NCBI GenBank assembly: GCA_020466095.1
Contig: CM035808.1
Coordinates: forward strand, 24,820,796 to 24,884,795
DNA length: 64,000 nucleotides
Reading direction: 5' to 3'
Origin: Chlorops oryzae
Lineage: Eukaryota > Arthropoda > Insecta > Diptera > Chloropidae
Of this stretch, positions 45,469 to 56,300 are shown piece after piece. Below the pieces are notes generated by a model that worked only from the letters and a program-made list of their open reading frames with translations, ran no database searches and had not been told where the DNA came from. The position numbers were made by a program, and so were the translations under genes. Each line of letters opens with the position of its first letter. The first letter of the stretch is position 1.

Positions 45469-46965
45469 GTATTAAAAAAAAAGCAAAAATTCCTAAGCCC
45501 CAAAAGGCATTCAAATTTATATTGGAAAACATTCCAAAGAATACGATTTTCTTTCCGAATTTACGATGCAGCCTTCGGGGAAATATTTTAAAAAGTCCTT
45601 CTAAATTACATTCTTTAAGATTAAAGGAATTGCTCAAGTCAGAAGATTTCCCTTTAAATGGATTTGTTGCTCGAGTCAGACAAAAAACCAAACAAACGAA
45701 CAAAATGCCTGAAAAATTGCTCGTTAATATTATTTTTTTAGGACACAACTTAAGGCTGTTGGGTTTATTTATGTAAGGAATTTTTGAAAATATTCTTTTA
45801 TGACTCCATGTAAAGCTCGAGTCCTTTAATGTTTCTTAAAGATAACATTCCATTAAACAAACATATTTATGCTATCTTAAAAATGCTCTAACATTGATAA
45901 AGACAAGGCATGAGGGTTTAATACGGGTAAAATGCTGCTTGTCGTATCATGTACCTTTGCCTTTCTTTGAGTTAAATATATTGCAAATATACTTTACAGC
46001 TTATGGATATTTATATGATTATTTCTTGTTGTTTGGAGTTGTTTTTGCTGTTGCTGACGGTTCTTTCTCCTTCGAAAAAAAGCTTTCTGCATATTCCTAA
46101 AAATTCTCTTCTCTTTAAATCTACATATGTAAGTAAGTATGTATGTATGAATGCATGATTGCCTTGGGACATTACCTAAAATATTCTGCATCAAAATTTA
46201 TCGACAACCCGAACGAAGTAACCAGTAAAAAAAATTTTTTTTTATGTCTTCCCATGAGATGTAATAAAAATGGGCCTTTCCTCCTTTGCTTATTGCTTAC
46301 CGAGGCGATGAAAAATTTTGTTTTAGAATTATCTGCCTTCGCGTTAACGTGACGGAAAATGCATTCCCATATTGAGATATTGCGTTTGGGAAGGATGAAA
46401 CTTAAAATGAAAGGGATCAGAAAAAATCCTATGATTTCAATTCAACGTTTGGCAGATTGAGATTGAATAAATATGCTCTCTATTATTTGAAATTATGCCT
46501 TTCAATAATAAATTTTTATCTTTATGATTTTCAGATCAACAATAACCCATAAACCATCTAAAGTAAATACATTTCTTCTTGATGGAGTAAGACCAGACCC
46601 TTATCGACAGAAAAAATCGCATTTCGAAAGGAAATATTTTAAACTTCGAGCCTTGCTTCGGAGGACCATATACTATAGGTACTAATAAATTTGGTTTTCT
46701 TTATATAGGACCCTGACACAAAGACTTTGCATTTAGTTCTCTCAGAGCGGACAATTTTTTCTAAAGCTGAATCATTCAGCCTGAATGACATGAGTTGATT
46801 TTTAGGCTGCCTTATCAAGATTCGTTTTTACCCGTGAAACAGCAGTGCATTCAAAATAAGAGAGGTGTACGATGTATCATAATTACTCCATTAAAGTGAA
46901 TTGTATATTGCGCTGAAGGATTTCATACATTTTCAATGAAGGCTGAGACAATTCCAAAGCCTGTA
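45469..46965. other. Gene-free DNA upstream of the visible Dop2R exons
   Basis: No TM1/TM2 exon of Dop2R was found on the minus strand. If Dop2R extends upstream, this is intronic. Short open frames show no motif. Confidence 0.5.
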
Positions 46966-48240
46966 CAGTAGGCTGTCCCGAAAAATATTTTTTTTGAGCT
47001 ACAGATTCGCCTCCATTGTCAAAACTTGCGTAATTTTTCACAGATAACGAAACAGGTACAAAAAGTTCATTTAAATGTCATCTTGAGGGCTCTACCTCTC
47101 TTTGAAGTTTTCAATTTTTTCGTTTTTTTCCGTCTTTTTTAATAACTCCCCAGAAGTCACCCCTACAGACATATAATGTATGACCAACTCCCATTATTTT
47201 TTTACCCCAAACATTTTTTTTGAACAAACTTGCCCCATATCCCCGCTCCTTGAGAGGGTTCCCATACATAAAATTTTTTTATAATGAATTTTCCCCCCAC
47301 CGTCCTAACTATCCCCAGGGTCCCCCTAGAGGGGTCAAATATATGACCGACCCCCATTAACTTTGTCCCCCTAACATTTTGTCCGAGCATACTGACCCTC
47401 TATCTCCCCTCCTTAGGGGGGCACCCATACAAAACTACACTAATTTTATCACAATTTCACACAAAATGGCCGTCACTGCAGTCAAACCCCTCCCAGGGGG
47501 TGATATATATGACCGACCCCCATTATTTTTTTACCCCAAACATTTTCTTCAAAAATACCTACCCTCTATCTCCCCTCCTTAGGGGGGTCCCCATACAAAA
47601 ATAGGCTTAAATTAAAGAAAAATGCCTCACGAACCTCAATCTATAATATAGATGCCGTAGGAACAAGAACAAGCATGTTCAGTATGCATGTTCGAAAAAT
47701 TTACAAAAGTACCTTTTAAACGAGCCTAATATGAAGAATATTGGATTAGTTTTTGGTATGTTTTAATAATATGTTATAATTATTACCTTTTTTTAAAACT
47801 GAATTTTGGGTTCCATCCCCTAACTGGCCAAATAATGACCCTAGTAGAAAAAAAAATAAATTTTCTAGTCAAATGCCGCAAACCTCAATCTATGACGAGT
47901 TTTTTGAGACTATAACCATTCAAATCGGTTAGTGGTTTCTATTCATAAAATTAATTCAAAACAAATATTTTTGAAACGCATTTTTCACTGTTTTCACGTT
48001 CCTTTCTTGAGTCTTTCCATGCATACAGACCGAGAGAGATATGCAAAGACTTAACAGAGTTATCAAAAAAAGACGGAAAAAAACGAAAAAATTGAAAACT
48101 TCAAAGAGAGGTAGAGCCCTCAAGATGACATTTAAATGAACTTTTTGTACCTGTTTCGTTATCTGTGAAAAATTTCGCAAGTTTTGACACCGGAGGCGAA
48201 TCTGTAGCTCAAAAAAAATATTTTTCGGGACAGCCTACTG
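46966..48240. mobile_element. Foldback element with CAGTAGGCTGTCCC ends, TA duplication
   Basis: The ends read CAGTAGGCTGTCCCGAAAAA in inverted orientation with TA on both sides (46964-46965 and 48241-48242). The arms extend about 184 bp with few differences. The interior holds two to three units of GACCGACCCCCATTA plus CTCCCCTCCTTAGGGGGG, the same module as in the 19756-23324 element. TA duplication and CAG ends suggest a Tc1/mariner/pogo-mobilised non-autonomous element. Confidence 0.78.
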
Positions 48241-48242
48241 TA

Positions 48243-48632
48243 CAGTCAGTACAGTGAAGAGAATGAAACCGAAACTAATCCTCTTCAAAAATTTTGAAAT
48301 TTATGTTTCTCCTTCCCCTTAGCCGTTGAAGGTGACAGTAATATCCTTTCGCACTTATGCACTTTCAATATGAAACGAGATCGTCTAAGTGCTATCAGCA
48401 GAAGAAGATATGAACACAGAAAAGGTTTCAAGTATTTCATCGCAAAAGTGCTGAAGCATCACATTTTAATATAAAGTAGTGCTTCTCCTTCTTTGATCTT
48501 TCTGATATTTACTAAAAGCTATTTAAGAAGTCAATAAGGAGGAAAAGGAAAAATAAACGAAATATTACGCATTCATTGGAATGGAAAAAATAAAAACCTC
48601 TCAACTCATTCGTATTTCTTTTGGAGGATATG
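48243..48632. other. Gene-free DNA
   Basis: Nothing recognised. Confidence 0.5.
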
Positions 48633-48808
48633 CAGTGGCGGATTCACCGAATGGGTAACATAGGCAGCTGCCTAGGCCGGAAAATTTTCAGAGGAGGCCA
48701 ATTCTGACCGTCAATGGATCAATAACAAAATTTGCGAAAATTAAGATGCTGTCTGAGGCGACCAAGTCGCAAATGCCTAGGGCGACAAATTGCCTTAATC
48801 CGCCCCTG
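48633..48808. mobile_element. MITE with CAGTGGCGGATT ends (copy 2)
   Basis: The ends are CAGTGGCGGATTCACC and, on the opposite strand, CAGGGGCGGATTAAGGC. The flanks AGGATATG and ACGATATA agree at six of eight positions, compatible with an old hAT target duplication. It is related to 38559-38718 in opposite orientation, sharing GGCAGCTGCCTA-type blocks. Confidence 0.65.
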
Positions 48809-50279
48809 ACGATATAAGTTAACATCTGATCGAATATGTAAGGCTTTTACTCCTCTTCTCAAGAGTTCTCTTTTTGCTTCAATTTAAAATGCAGGATGTT
48901 TATGTGCTTGCGATGGAAATTACTTCAGTAAAGAAATGTTTTTTAAACACGAAACCGAAAATATTATTTTTTTTGTGAGTTCCATTGATGAAACGAATGC
49001 ATGGAAGTACTATGTTCTGCTTTTGCGTCTTCTTTTTAAAGGAACATTTTGTTAATATGTCTTCCCCGGAAGCTGTAATAAACTTGTTGAGAGTTAAAAT
49101 GCAACTTTTAAGACGAACGCTCATAGAATAAATATACTCCGACTTTCTTGTTGTCTTTCAACGCTCTCTGATAGTTTTCTATCTTTCTCCAAGAAAAATC
49201 CTTTTTTTAAGTCATCAATTATAAAAGTTCAAGTGAAGGAAATGAAAAGGAGCAGGAAACTCTCTCATATACTAGTATGAATATGTGGAGGAAAATAAAT
49301 CACAAAAAATAAGGTTAACTTCTTTTCCACTTTCGTATGTACCTATGTGCATATACATATCTCCATGCAAGAATGCATTTCCCACAACGAGCTTACAGCT
49401 TCCCATGAAGGAGCACTCGTTCACATATATCCTTCGGAATGCAACTTATCGCAACTAATAAACTTTATGAAAGCCTATTTTACTCTAAGTAACTGCCACA
49501 TTACAAGCTAAAGTGGTATGAGAAAGCATCGAATTCTTCCTTAGGTATGTGCCATTGTGAGTGACTTAATGACAGCAACAAAAAAAAAAAAAAAAAAAAA
49601 AAGGTGGAGGCAAGAAAAGAAAAAATCCAAACAAAAAAATGCTCTTAGACATCATACTTGTGTTTAGTTTTATTTTAAAACAGACTCACATTACAAGACG
49701 GCAACATTCTTGCCTCACATGCAAAGCTTCAGTTTATTTAATGTTGATGTGAGTTGGTAAAGGGAGAACTCATTGAGCGGAATTTCAAGTTGTACGAGCT
49801 TTGGGACTCATCAAGTGCAACGTGTGTAAAGAGTGACAGAGGGGCCAGAGCGAGACCAAGACAGATACAGTAAGTCCTTAGAACGCGAATGTGTGGTTGA
49901 AAAGTCGGTTTTCCGTGTGCGTTATGGCAACATTCTTGATTTTTTTTCCTGAGTACACAGCCTAAGTGTGTTGCGGCTTATTTTAACGCTTGCTGATAAC
50001 ATTAATTTTTGCAGAAGACTTGGCGGTTTTTTTTTTTCTACACCAACAGACGTAAGTTTATTTTGCAGTGCTTTTCGCATTTCATAACGTTTTGCTTGAA
50101 GTAATTACAATTTATGATGCAAATTGACTCACGGGTGCAATAGAAATTTGCATAAAAAGTTGGAATTAGCCTCACAACGTCGATTAGGGTTGGGAGGACG
50201 GAAAACGCGAATAATGCGGAAATTCTGAAACGTTGAACACGAAAAGTGAAAAGTTATGGTTGCTAAGAGATCGCAAAAA
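48809..50279. other. Gene-free DNA
   Basis: No gene identified. A long A run lies at 49579-49601. Confidence 0.5.
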
Positions 50280-50284
50280 AAGAA

Positions 50285-50850
50285 GAAAAAGAAACAAAAC
50301 GCTGCGCGCAATATTTAACGAAATTTTTCACGAATTATTGCACGCAATATCGAAACGTTGCGCACAATGCCAAAACGTTGCGTGCAATATTTCGTAAAAT
50401 ATTGCGCGCAACGTTTCTATATTTCGTTCAATATTTCGTTAAGTATTGAGCGCAACGTTTCGGCATTGCGCGCCACGTTTCGAGATTGCGTGCAATATTT
50501 CGAGAAATTGCTGCATTTGTTGCATATGTTCCATATTTTGCAAAAGTTGCATATTTTGCATATGTTGCATATAATTCATATGTTGCATTTTTTTCATATG
50601 TTTGTTGCATATATTTCATAGGTTTTATATGTTGCATATTATGCATATATTGAATATGGTGCATATGTGTCATACGTTGCTTATGTTGCATGTTTCATAT
50701 GTTGTATACGTTGCATATGTTGTAGAGGTTGCATATGTTGTATAGGTTGCATATGTTGCATGTGCAGCATATGTTGTATACGTTGCATATGTTGAATATG
50801 TTGCATATGTTTAATATGTAGGATATGTTGCATTTGTTGCATATGTATTT
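50285..50850. repeat. Degenerate short tandem repeats: GCGCAA then GTTGCATAT
   Basis: Positions 50300-50500 contain many copies of ATTGCGCGCAA, AACGTTTCG and AATATTTCG words in both orientations. From about 50517 to 50850 the sequence is a degenerate repeat of GTTGCATAT with TTTCATAT variants, roughly 9-12 bp period. Frames on both strands are low complexity. Confidence 0.8.
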
Positions 50851-50861
50851 TTTACTCGAAG

Positions 50862-51222
50862 GCTAGAATTTTTTTTCCAGCACACTTTGCAATGAATAAA
50901 TTTTTGATATTTTCATGGGTAAGGAAAATAGCAAAGGTGCTTCAAATAGTTGCAAAACATAGGGTTTTCCAGGAAATTTCTCCACAGGAATTTTCTTTAG
51001 GATATAAGGAACCATTTAGGAAAGAAAAATTTTCAAAAACCCTGTAGGAAATGTCATTTTGACACAGTTAAACTCGATAAACGTACTTTTTTTTAAAAAA
51101 ATATTACGGGTTTATTTTCCCGCCAAAAAAAATATTTCAAAAAAACTTATATCCTAAAGAAAATTCCTGTGGAGAAAATTCCTCTAAAAACATGTATTTT
51201 CCGCCTATTTGAAGCACCTTAG
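50862..51222 (-). mobile_element. Dispersed relative of the 496-bp satellite, foldback form
   Basis: Read on the minus strand, this matches the satellite starting at 60767 block by block (GGCGGGAAAATAAA, CAGTTAAAC on plus, CCTACAGGGTTTTTGA, TCCTGTGGAGAAA, CTTACCCATGAAAAT, TTCTAGCCTTCGAG). Unlike the satellite it has a second, inverted end: AAGGTGCTTCAAATAG at 50936 is repeated in inverted form ending at 51222. This suggests a MITE of about 287 bp with satellite-like flank on one side. Confidence 0.7.
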
Positions 51223-51616
51223 CTCAATTCTCGAATATGTTCGGTCTGTTCCCGTACTGCACGAAACTGCCCAAAACTGCCCATTTTCGGGGAAAACTGT
51301 TACCGCATCTCACGATTCAAAGTTGAACTGGCATGTCATAGCAATCGAAATCATCAAGGGTACATGAAAGACCCTAAAAAGCGTTTTCAAGCATTTCTAC
51401 ACAATCATTTTATATCAAGAGTACACATACATACATATATTCTGATGTTCAAATGAGTAGGGGAAAACTAATTCCAAATTCGATCTTCATGCTCTTTAGG
51501 CCGATTGAAATTTTGGACGATTTTGCAGTTCAGTTCTGTGACATCCTCGAAAACCTTCAAAAAGTTAAAATAAACTGAGTTGAAGACTAAATAAAAAAAT
51601 ATATATTTTTTCTGTT

Positions 51617-52471
51617 TTTATACCCGACACACTCTGTGTCGAGGGTAAATTGCGTTTGTGTGGTTGTGTGTAACACCCAGAACCAGTCGAGATAGACTAT
51701 ACAAAATATATATACACATAGAATTGATCAGCGTCACCAGGAGTTCGATTTAGCCATGTCCGTCTGTCCTACTGTCCGTCTGTCTGTCTGTTTGTATACA
51801 GTTTTCTTATCGAAGGAGTTGAGCTATCTTGACGAAATTCGGTATGCGTGCTCACGGGGACATGAGTAAGAACAAGTTGGAGATCGGACCATTAGGGGTA
51901 CCTCCAGTACTAGGGTCTGTTATGAAAATCACAAAAATCGAAGTTTTTCAAGATATTTTGATGAAATTTGATAGTTGAACATATTTGAAGTCAAGTTATT
52001 CAATTTCAAAAAATTGGAAAAGTGGGCGTGGCAGAAGGGCGTTTTTCGAAAATTCTCTCCTACACCCGAAATTCAAATGGGACTTGAACGATATTTGGCA
52101 ATTATGCTTCCTTTGCAGCCATAAACATCCTCTCCAAAAAATTTTTTTATAGATCCATTAAATAAGGGTACCTCTAGTACTAGGGTCTGTCACAAAAATC
52201 TCAAAGCTGCCCCAAAATCGGAATTTTTTGAGATATTCCACTGAAACTTAGAATTTGAGCATATATTAAGGCCTCCGATTAGAAATCAAAAAAATTGGAA
52301 AAGTGGGCATGGCAAAAGGGCGGTTTTCATAAAGAAATTCAACAAAAGTCGGTATATGGGGCACCTAATGGCCTTAAACACCTCTTGAAATTAAAAATTA
52401 TTTGAACATGTGTGTTTGTGCCGGGTATTTTATTGTCAGGCTCGAATGACTATAACACCCTTACTTGTTTC
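51617..52471 (+). mobile_element. Mini-me-like repeat with (GTCT/GTCC)n core
   Basis: It begins TTTTATACCCGACACACTC, carries GTCCGTCTGTC microsatellite units near 51759-51792, then two to three internal repeats with GGGTACCTC.AGTACTAGGG and AAAAATTGGAAAAGTGGGC. It ends GCCGGGTATTTTATTGTCAGG and CTTACTTGTTT. The (GTCY)n core is the mark of dipteran mini-me elements. It is homologous at both ends to 59967-60766. Non-coding. Confidence 0.7.
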
Positions 52472-53905
52472 AATTTCAATTTTTTTTATTAATTCATAAA
52501 CTTTTATGATGAACATGAGAGAATGCCATCAAAACTAATTATCACATATGAATGTGATTAAATTTTTTGTAATTATTTTCGCGTTCATTCTTTCTCTCAT
52601 GCTCTTGCAATCACTTATAGTCTCAATTAACCCATAGACTAATGACCGAATGGAAGTCCTTAAATAGAATAGAATAAAAAAAAGTCATTATCTTGTCCAA
52701 AACGTTCGACTATTTCGAGCTAGATCCAGTCCTTTTCGTCTTTTTTATTTTTCTTTTATATGCTAATTTCTATTTTCTAAAATCTCATTATCCTTCTAAG
52801 CTTGCAACGATAAAGGTGCAACATAAAAAAGCTCAAGCAAACATGCTTGCTGCTCTCATTCGATATTCCTTCCCATACTAGGTACGTTTGGCCATTGTTT
52901 TGCTTTTCCTTTTCCTTTTTCGTTGCTTTATTTACACTTGTCACTTCGCCTTCTTAGTTAATGTGTTTATTTTGCAAGGAAGTGTCACTGCCGAACTCTA
53001 GAGTGAACTCGTTTTTCCTTGCCTTTTTCCACTTTTTCCTCTTTTTTTTGGGTTTAAATTTTAAGTGCTCAAGTTGACACAGGGTAAACAAGCGAAAATT
53101 GAAAATAAAAAAGAGCAAAAACAAAATAAAAGAAAATCATACAAAAAACAAAAGAAAAGAGAAAACCTTCTCGTAATACTTAAGAAAAGTGTCTGTTAAT
53201 CAAGCAGACGAACAAAGTTTGATAATTAACACTAAGTTCCTTAATCATTGGAATTGAAGTTAAGAGTTTGGTTGAGTACTTAAGCGATTTGAAATTTTTA
53301 TTGGGAAAGTAAAAAAGCAACGGTTGTTTAATCGGTCGGCAGTAAAGATTTACTTTTTTTATTGGGTCATAAAAGCTTGTTACGAGAAAACGGTTAAGTT
53401 GAAAACTTTTCCATTTTTATCTAAAAATTTTGCATGATGATCCCCTTTTCGAAAAGGCTTGCAATGAAATTTTTTTGAGGTTTTTATTGGTAATTTTATG
53501 GAAGGGAGAAGAATTCGTCCTTAGCTTTATATAAAAGGTTTACTTAAAGAACGTTGTTTGCCTAATTGTGAGGCACTCGATACCATAAACTCGTATGTTT
53601 TTGTGTTTCAGTTCTTTGGGAAAACAAGGAAATATTTTTATTTATTAATTGCTTTGTTAAATCTCAATTATTAAGGGTGTTATAGTTATCGAAGTCTGAT
53701 GATAAGATAAAAAACTAAACAAAATTTATAAATTTAAGAGAAGACCCTGTGCCGGCACTAGGTCTGAAAATTATTGTATCAAAGCAGCACTTAAATGTAG
53801 TCTACTAAAGCTTCCTTCAAACTACACATTTTATTTTAAAAAACAAAAACTGAATTGCTTCAATGAAAAAGCTCTAAATATAGAGATATATCCAAAATTG
53901 ACATT
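52472..53905. other. Gene-free AT-rich DNA
   Basis: Nothing recognised. Confidence 0.5.
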
Positions 53906-53909
53906 AAGA

Positions 53910-54160
53910 CAGAAAGAGATACAGACAGAGAAACACGAGATGGAAAGAGAGATTGACAGATAGATAGACAAAGAAAGAATAGTGAGATAGAAAGAGAGAG
54001 AGATACAGAGAGACAGATAGAGAGATGGAAAGAGAGAGAAACAGAGACAGACGGGGAGAGAGGAAGAGAGAGAGAGAGAGAGAGAGACGGAAAGATGGAC
54101 GGAAAGATGGACGGAAAGATGGACAGAGAGATGGACTGAAAGATAGACTGAGCGCTAGAA
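53910..54160. repeat. GA-rich (GAGACAGA/GATGGA) tract
   Basis: This is a purine-rich tract with AGAGAGACAGA units followed by a GGAAAGATGGAC repeat (about four units near 54089-54135). The 97-codon frame beginning at 54025 is composed of these repeats. Confidence 0.85.
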
Positions 54161-54284
54161 GGACAAACGGATGTGTCTTACAAAAAATTTCAACGTTGAA
54201 TCTCGAACGGTTTGTTTATTTGATTAAGTTCTTTGGTCAGTTAAGTTGTGCACCAGAGAGCTGCAACGGATACATAGTTTTTGT

Positions 54285-54640
54285 GTACACTCGAGTGTGT
54301 GGACCAGATTTGGTTTGAATCAAACCCTTTAGTACAACACTCGTAATGTCTCGTGTGCGCATGAGTTCAACACGAGCATGTTGTGCGCTAAACTCGAGTG
54401 TTTTTAAGTCGTGCATACCCAATAGACTCGAGTGTATCTCGAGTGTGTTATCTACGTTTTTCTAAAGAAAAATATGTATGAGAGAGCTGCAACGCACACG
54501 GAACTTTTGTGTAAATTAGTCATATTTGAGCCGCCCCACATATGTACATACGAACATACACCTTCATTCTCCGCATTTGACTCTGATATTTTCCCCTTGT
54601 TCTGTTTCTATACCCATAGAACTCGAGTTGAACTCGAGTT
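54285..54640. repeat. Cluster of ACTCGAGT palindromes, left of foldback
   Basis: CTCGAG occurs repeatedly (near 54290, 54394, 54426, 54438, 54622 and 54633), often as ACTCGAGT, with related CTCGTGTG and CGAGCATG words. A second, more degenerate cluster (CTCGAACTCG, CTCGATCGAG, GCTCGAGCAC) lies at 55970-56100 on the other side of the foldback. Confidence 0.6.
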
Positions 54641-54671
54641 TGAGTGGTTTTTTCGGATCAGTTTGGGTATA

Positions 54672-55926
54672 ACCACTAATCAAATAATATATAGATGTCT
54701 CACGCCGAACAAAAATTTGGTCGCTAGCGATACTGAGCTCTGGCTCCCAGCGAAAGAAATCTAGCAATCGGAAAAATTCGGGTTTTATACTTTTGCATTC
54801 GCGAAGCACCAGAAACGATTCAGTATGAAACTGAATTCGAAACAGTGCTGAGCTATGTCCTTTTGCCTTTTTTTTTTATTTTTTGTTGTTTTTGTTGCGA
54901 CGTTATACATATGTATGTATTTGTGTATGAATCTGTTCATGCTAGAAACCAAAAATTTGAAAATTTCAATTTGGGCTTCATGCGTATATGAGAAATTTTG
55001 AAGTTGCCCTGCAGTAAATGTACTCGTCACCAGGTGCTAGTGACCAACTGTACCCGTACCACTACATTCTCCTCTTGATATTTTGTATGAGCGAATGTAT
55101 ATGCGAGAGCATAAATATTTTTTACTGTTAGTATTTAGTAGTTAATATATAAAAAACTAACGGATTTGAAAAAAATTTTTCGCGAACTATAAAAAAGGTT
55201 TCGAAGTCTAAATTGCAGGAATTTTTAAAAGTCACGTAAATTGTTTTCTTATCTTTAAGCGTAGAACACTTTGTTCTTTTAAAAAATTTGCTTGGTTGAA
55301 TATTAAATTTCCCCCTTCTTTTTCTCGCCTGCGCGGGGATTCGAACTCGAACATATGTGTTAATGAGTGCACACACTATCCACTACGCCACGTAGCCGTC
55401 TTCTTCATACTTAAGCAAGTGTACAAGTAATTGTTATTTTATTTGGTCTCGTTGTCTCTATTGCATAACCAGTTTCAGCATCAACTGATGTCTTCTCGCA
55501 AATACGATCATACAAAATATCAAGAGGGGAATATAATGGCACGGGTACAGTTGGTTACTAGTACCTGGTGACGAGTACATTTACTGCAGGGCAACTTCAA
55601 AATTTCTCATATACACATGAAGCCCAAATTGAAATTTTCAAATTTTTGGTTTCTAGCATGAACAGATTCATACACAAATACATACATATGTATAACGTCG
55701 CAACAAAAACAACAAAAAATAAAAAAAAAAGGCAAAAGGACATAGCTCAGCACTGTTTCGAATTCAGTTTCATACTGAATCGTTTCTGGTGCTTCGCGAA
55801 TGCAAAAGTATAAAACCCGAATTTTTCCGATTGCTAGATTTCTTTCGCTGGGAGCCAGAGCTCAGTATCGCTAGCGACCAAATTTTTGTTCGGCGTGAGA
55901 CATCTATATATTATTTGATTAGTGGT
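54672..55926. mobile_element. Foldback element with about 435-bp inverted arms
   Basis: The left arm (54672-55107) and right arm (55495-55926) are near-identical inverted copies; an 81-codon frame is the same in both. The outer ends read ACCACTAATCAAATAATAT and the inner ends include CAAGAGG..AATATAATGG-type sequence. The 387-bp spacer carries a tRNA-like module. No transposase or clear target duplication was seen; weak pairing continues outside the arms. Confidence 0.8.
55326..55400 (-). other. tRNA-like module (A box and B box) in a foldback spacer
   Basis: On the minus strand TGGCGTAGTGGATAGTG is a near-ideal A box, and GAGTTCGAATCCCCGC contains a perfect B-box core (GTTCGAATCC). Spacing is as in a tRNA, but a full acceptor stem cannot be formed from GGCTACG and GCAGGCG. 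It may be transcribed by RNA polymerase III. A real tRNA gene is unlikely. Confidence 0.55.
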
Positions 55927-56136
55927 ATAACATACCCGAAATGAGAGTCTGAATACACGTACAACAAAGTTCGAGTTAGGTGCTCGAACTCGAAAATAAG
56001 ATTTCGGGTGTGCAACTCGATCGAGCACATAGCTGCGAAGTTTGATATTCTACTTGTTTTGCATTTTCAGCAAGGGTGTTCGAACACGCTCGAGCACACT
56101 CAAAGCAGTTTTCTGTTGTGCACCGCTTCTCTAAAA

Positions 56137-56300
56137 GTCCTGTTCCATACTAGGCGACAGTCGCCGGAGACACATTTTGTTTTGAAGAAGAGAGAGGGCC
56201 GGGAAAGACAGAGGGGTGCTGTTCTCTCTGTTCTCCGACCGTCCCTCGCCTACAAAACAAAATGTGTCTCCGGCGACTGTCGCCTAGTATGGAACAGGAC
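56137..56300. mobile_element. Palindromic MITE (copy 2 of 2)
   Basis: Inverted arms of about 48 bp start GTCCTGTTCCATACTAGGCG and include GACAGTCGCCGGAGAC and ACATTTTGTTTT. AAA flanks both ends. The arms are nearly perfect, better preserved than in copy 1 (18736-18903). Confidence 0.85.

Noticed and set aside
54025..54318. 97-codon frame starting MERERNRDRRGE
   Set aside because: Composed of GA-rich simple repeats.
55326..55400. A genuine tRNA gene
   Set aside because: A and B boxes are good but the acceptor stem does not pair.
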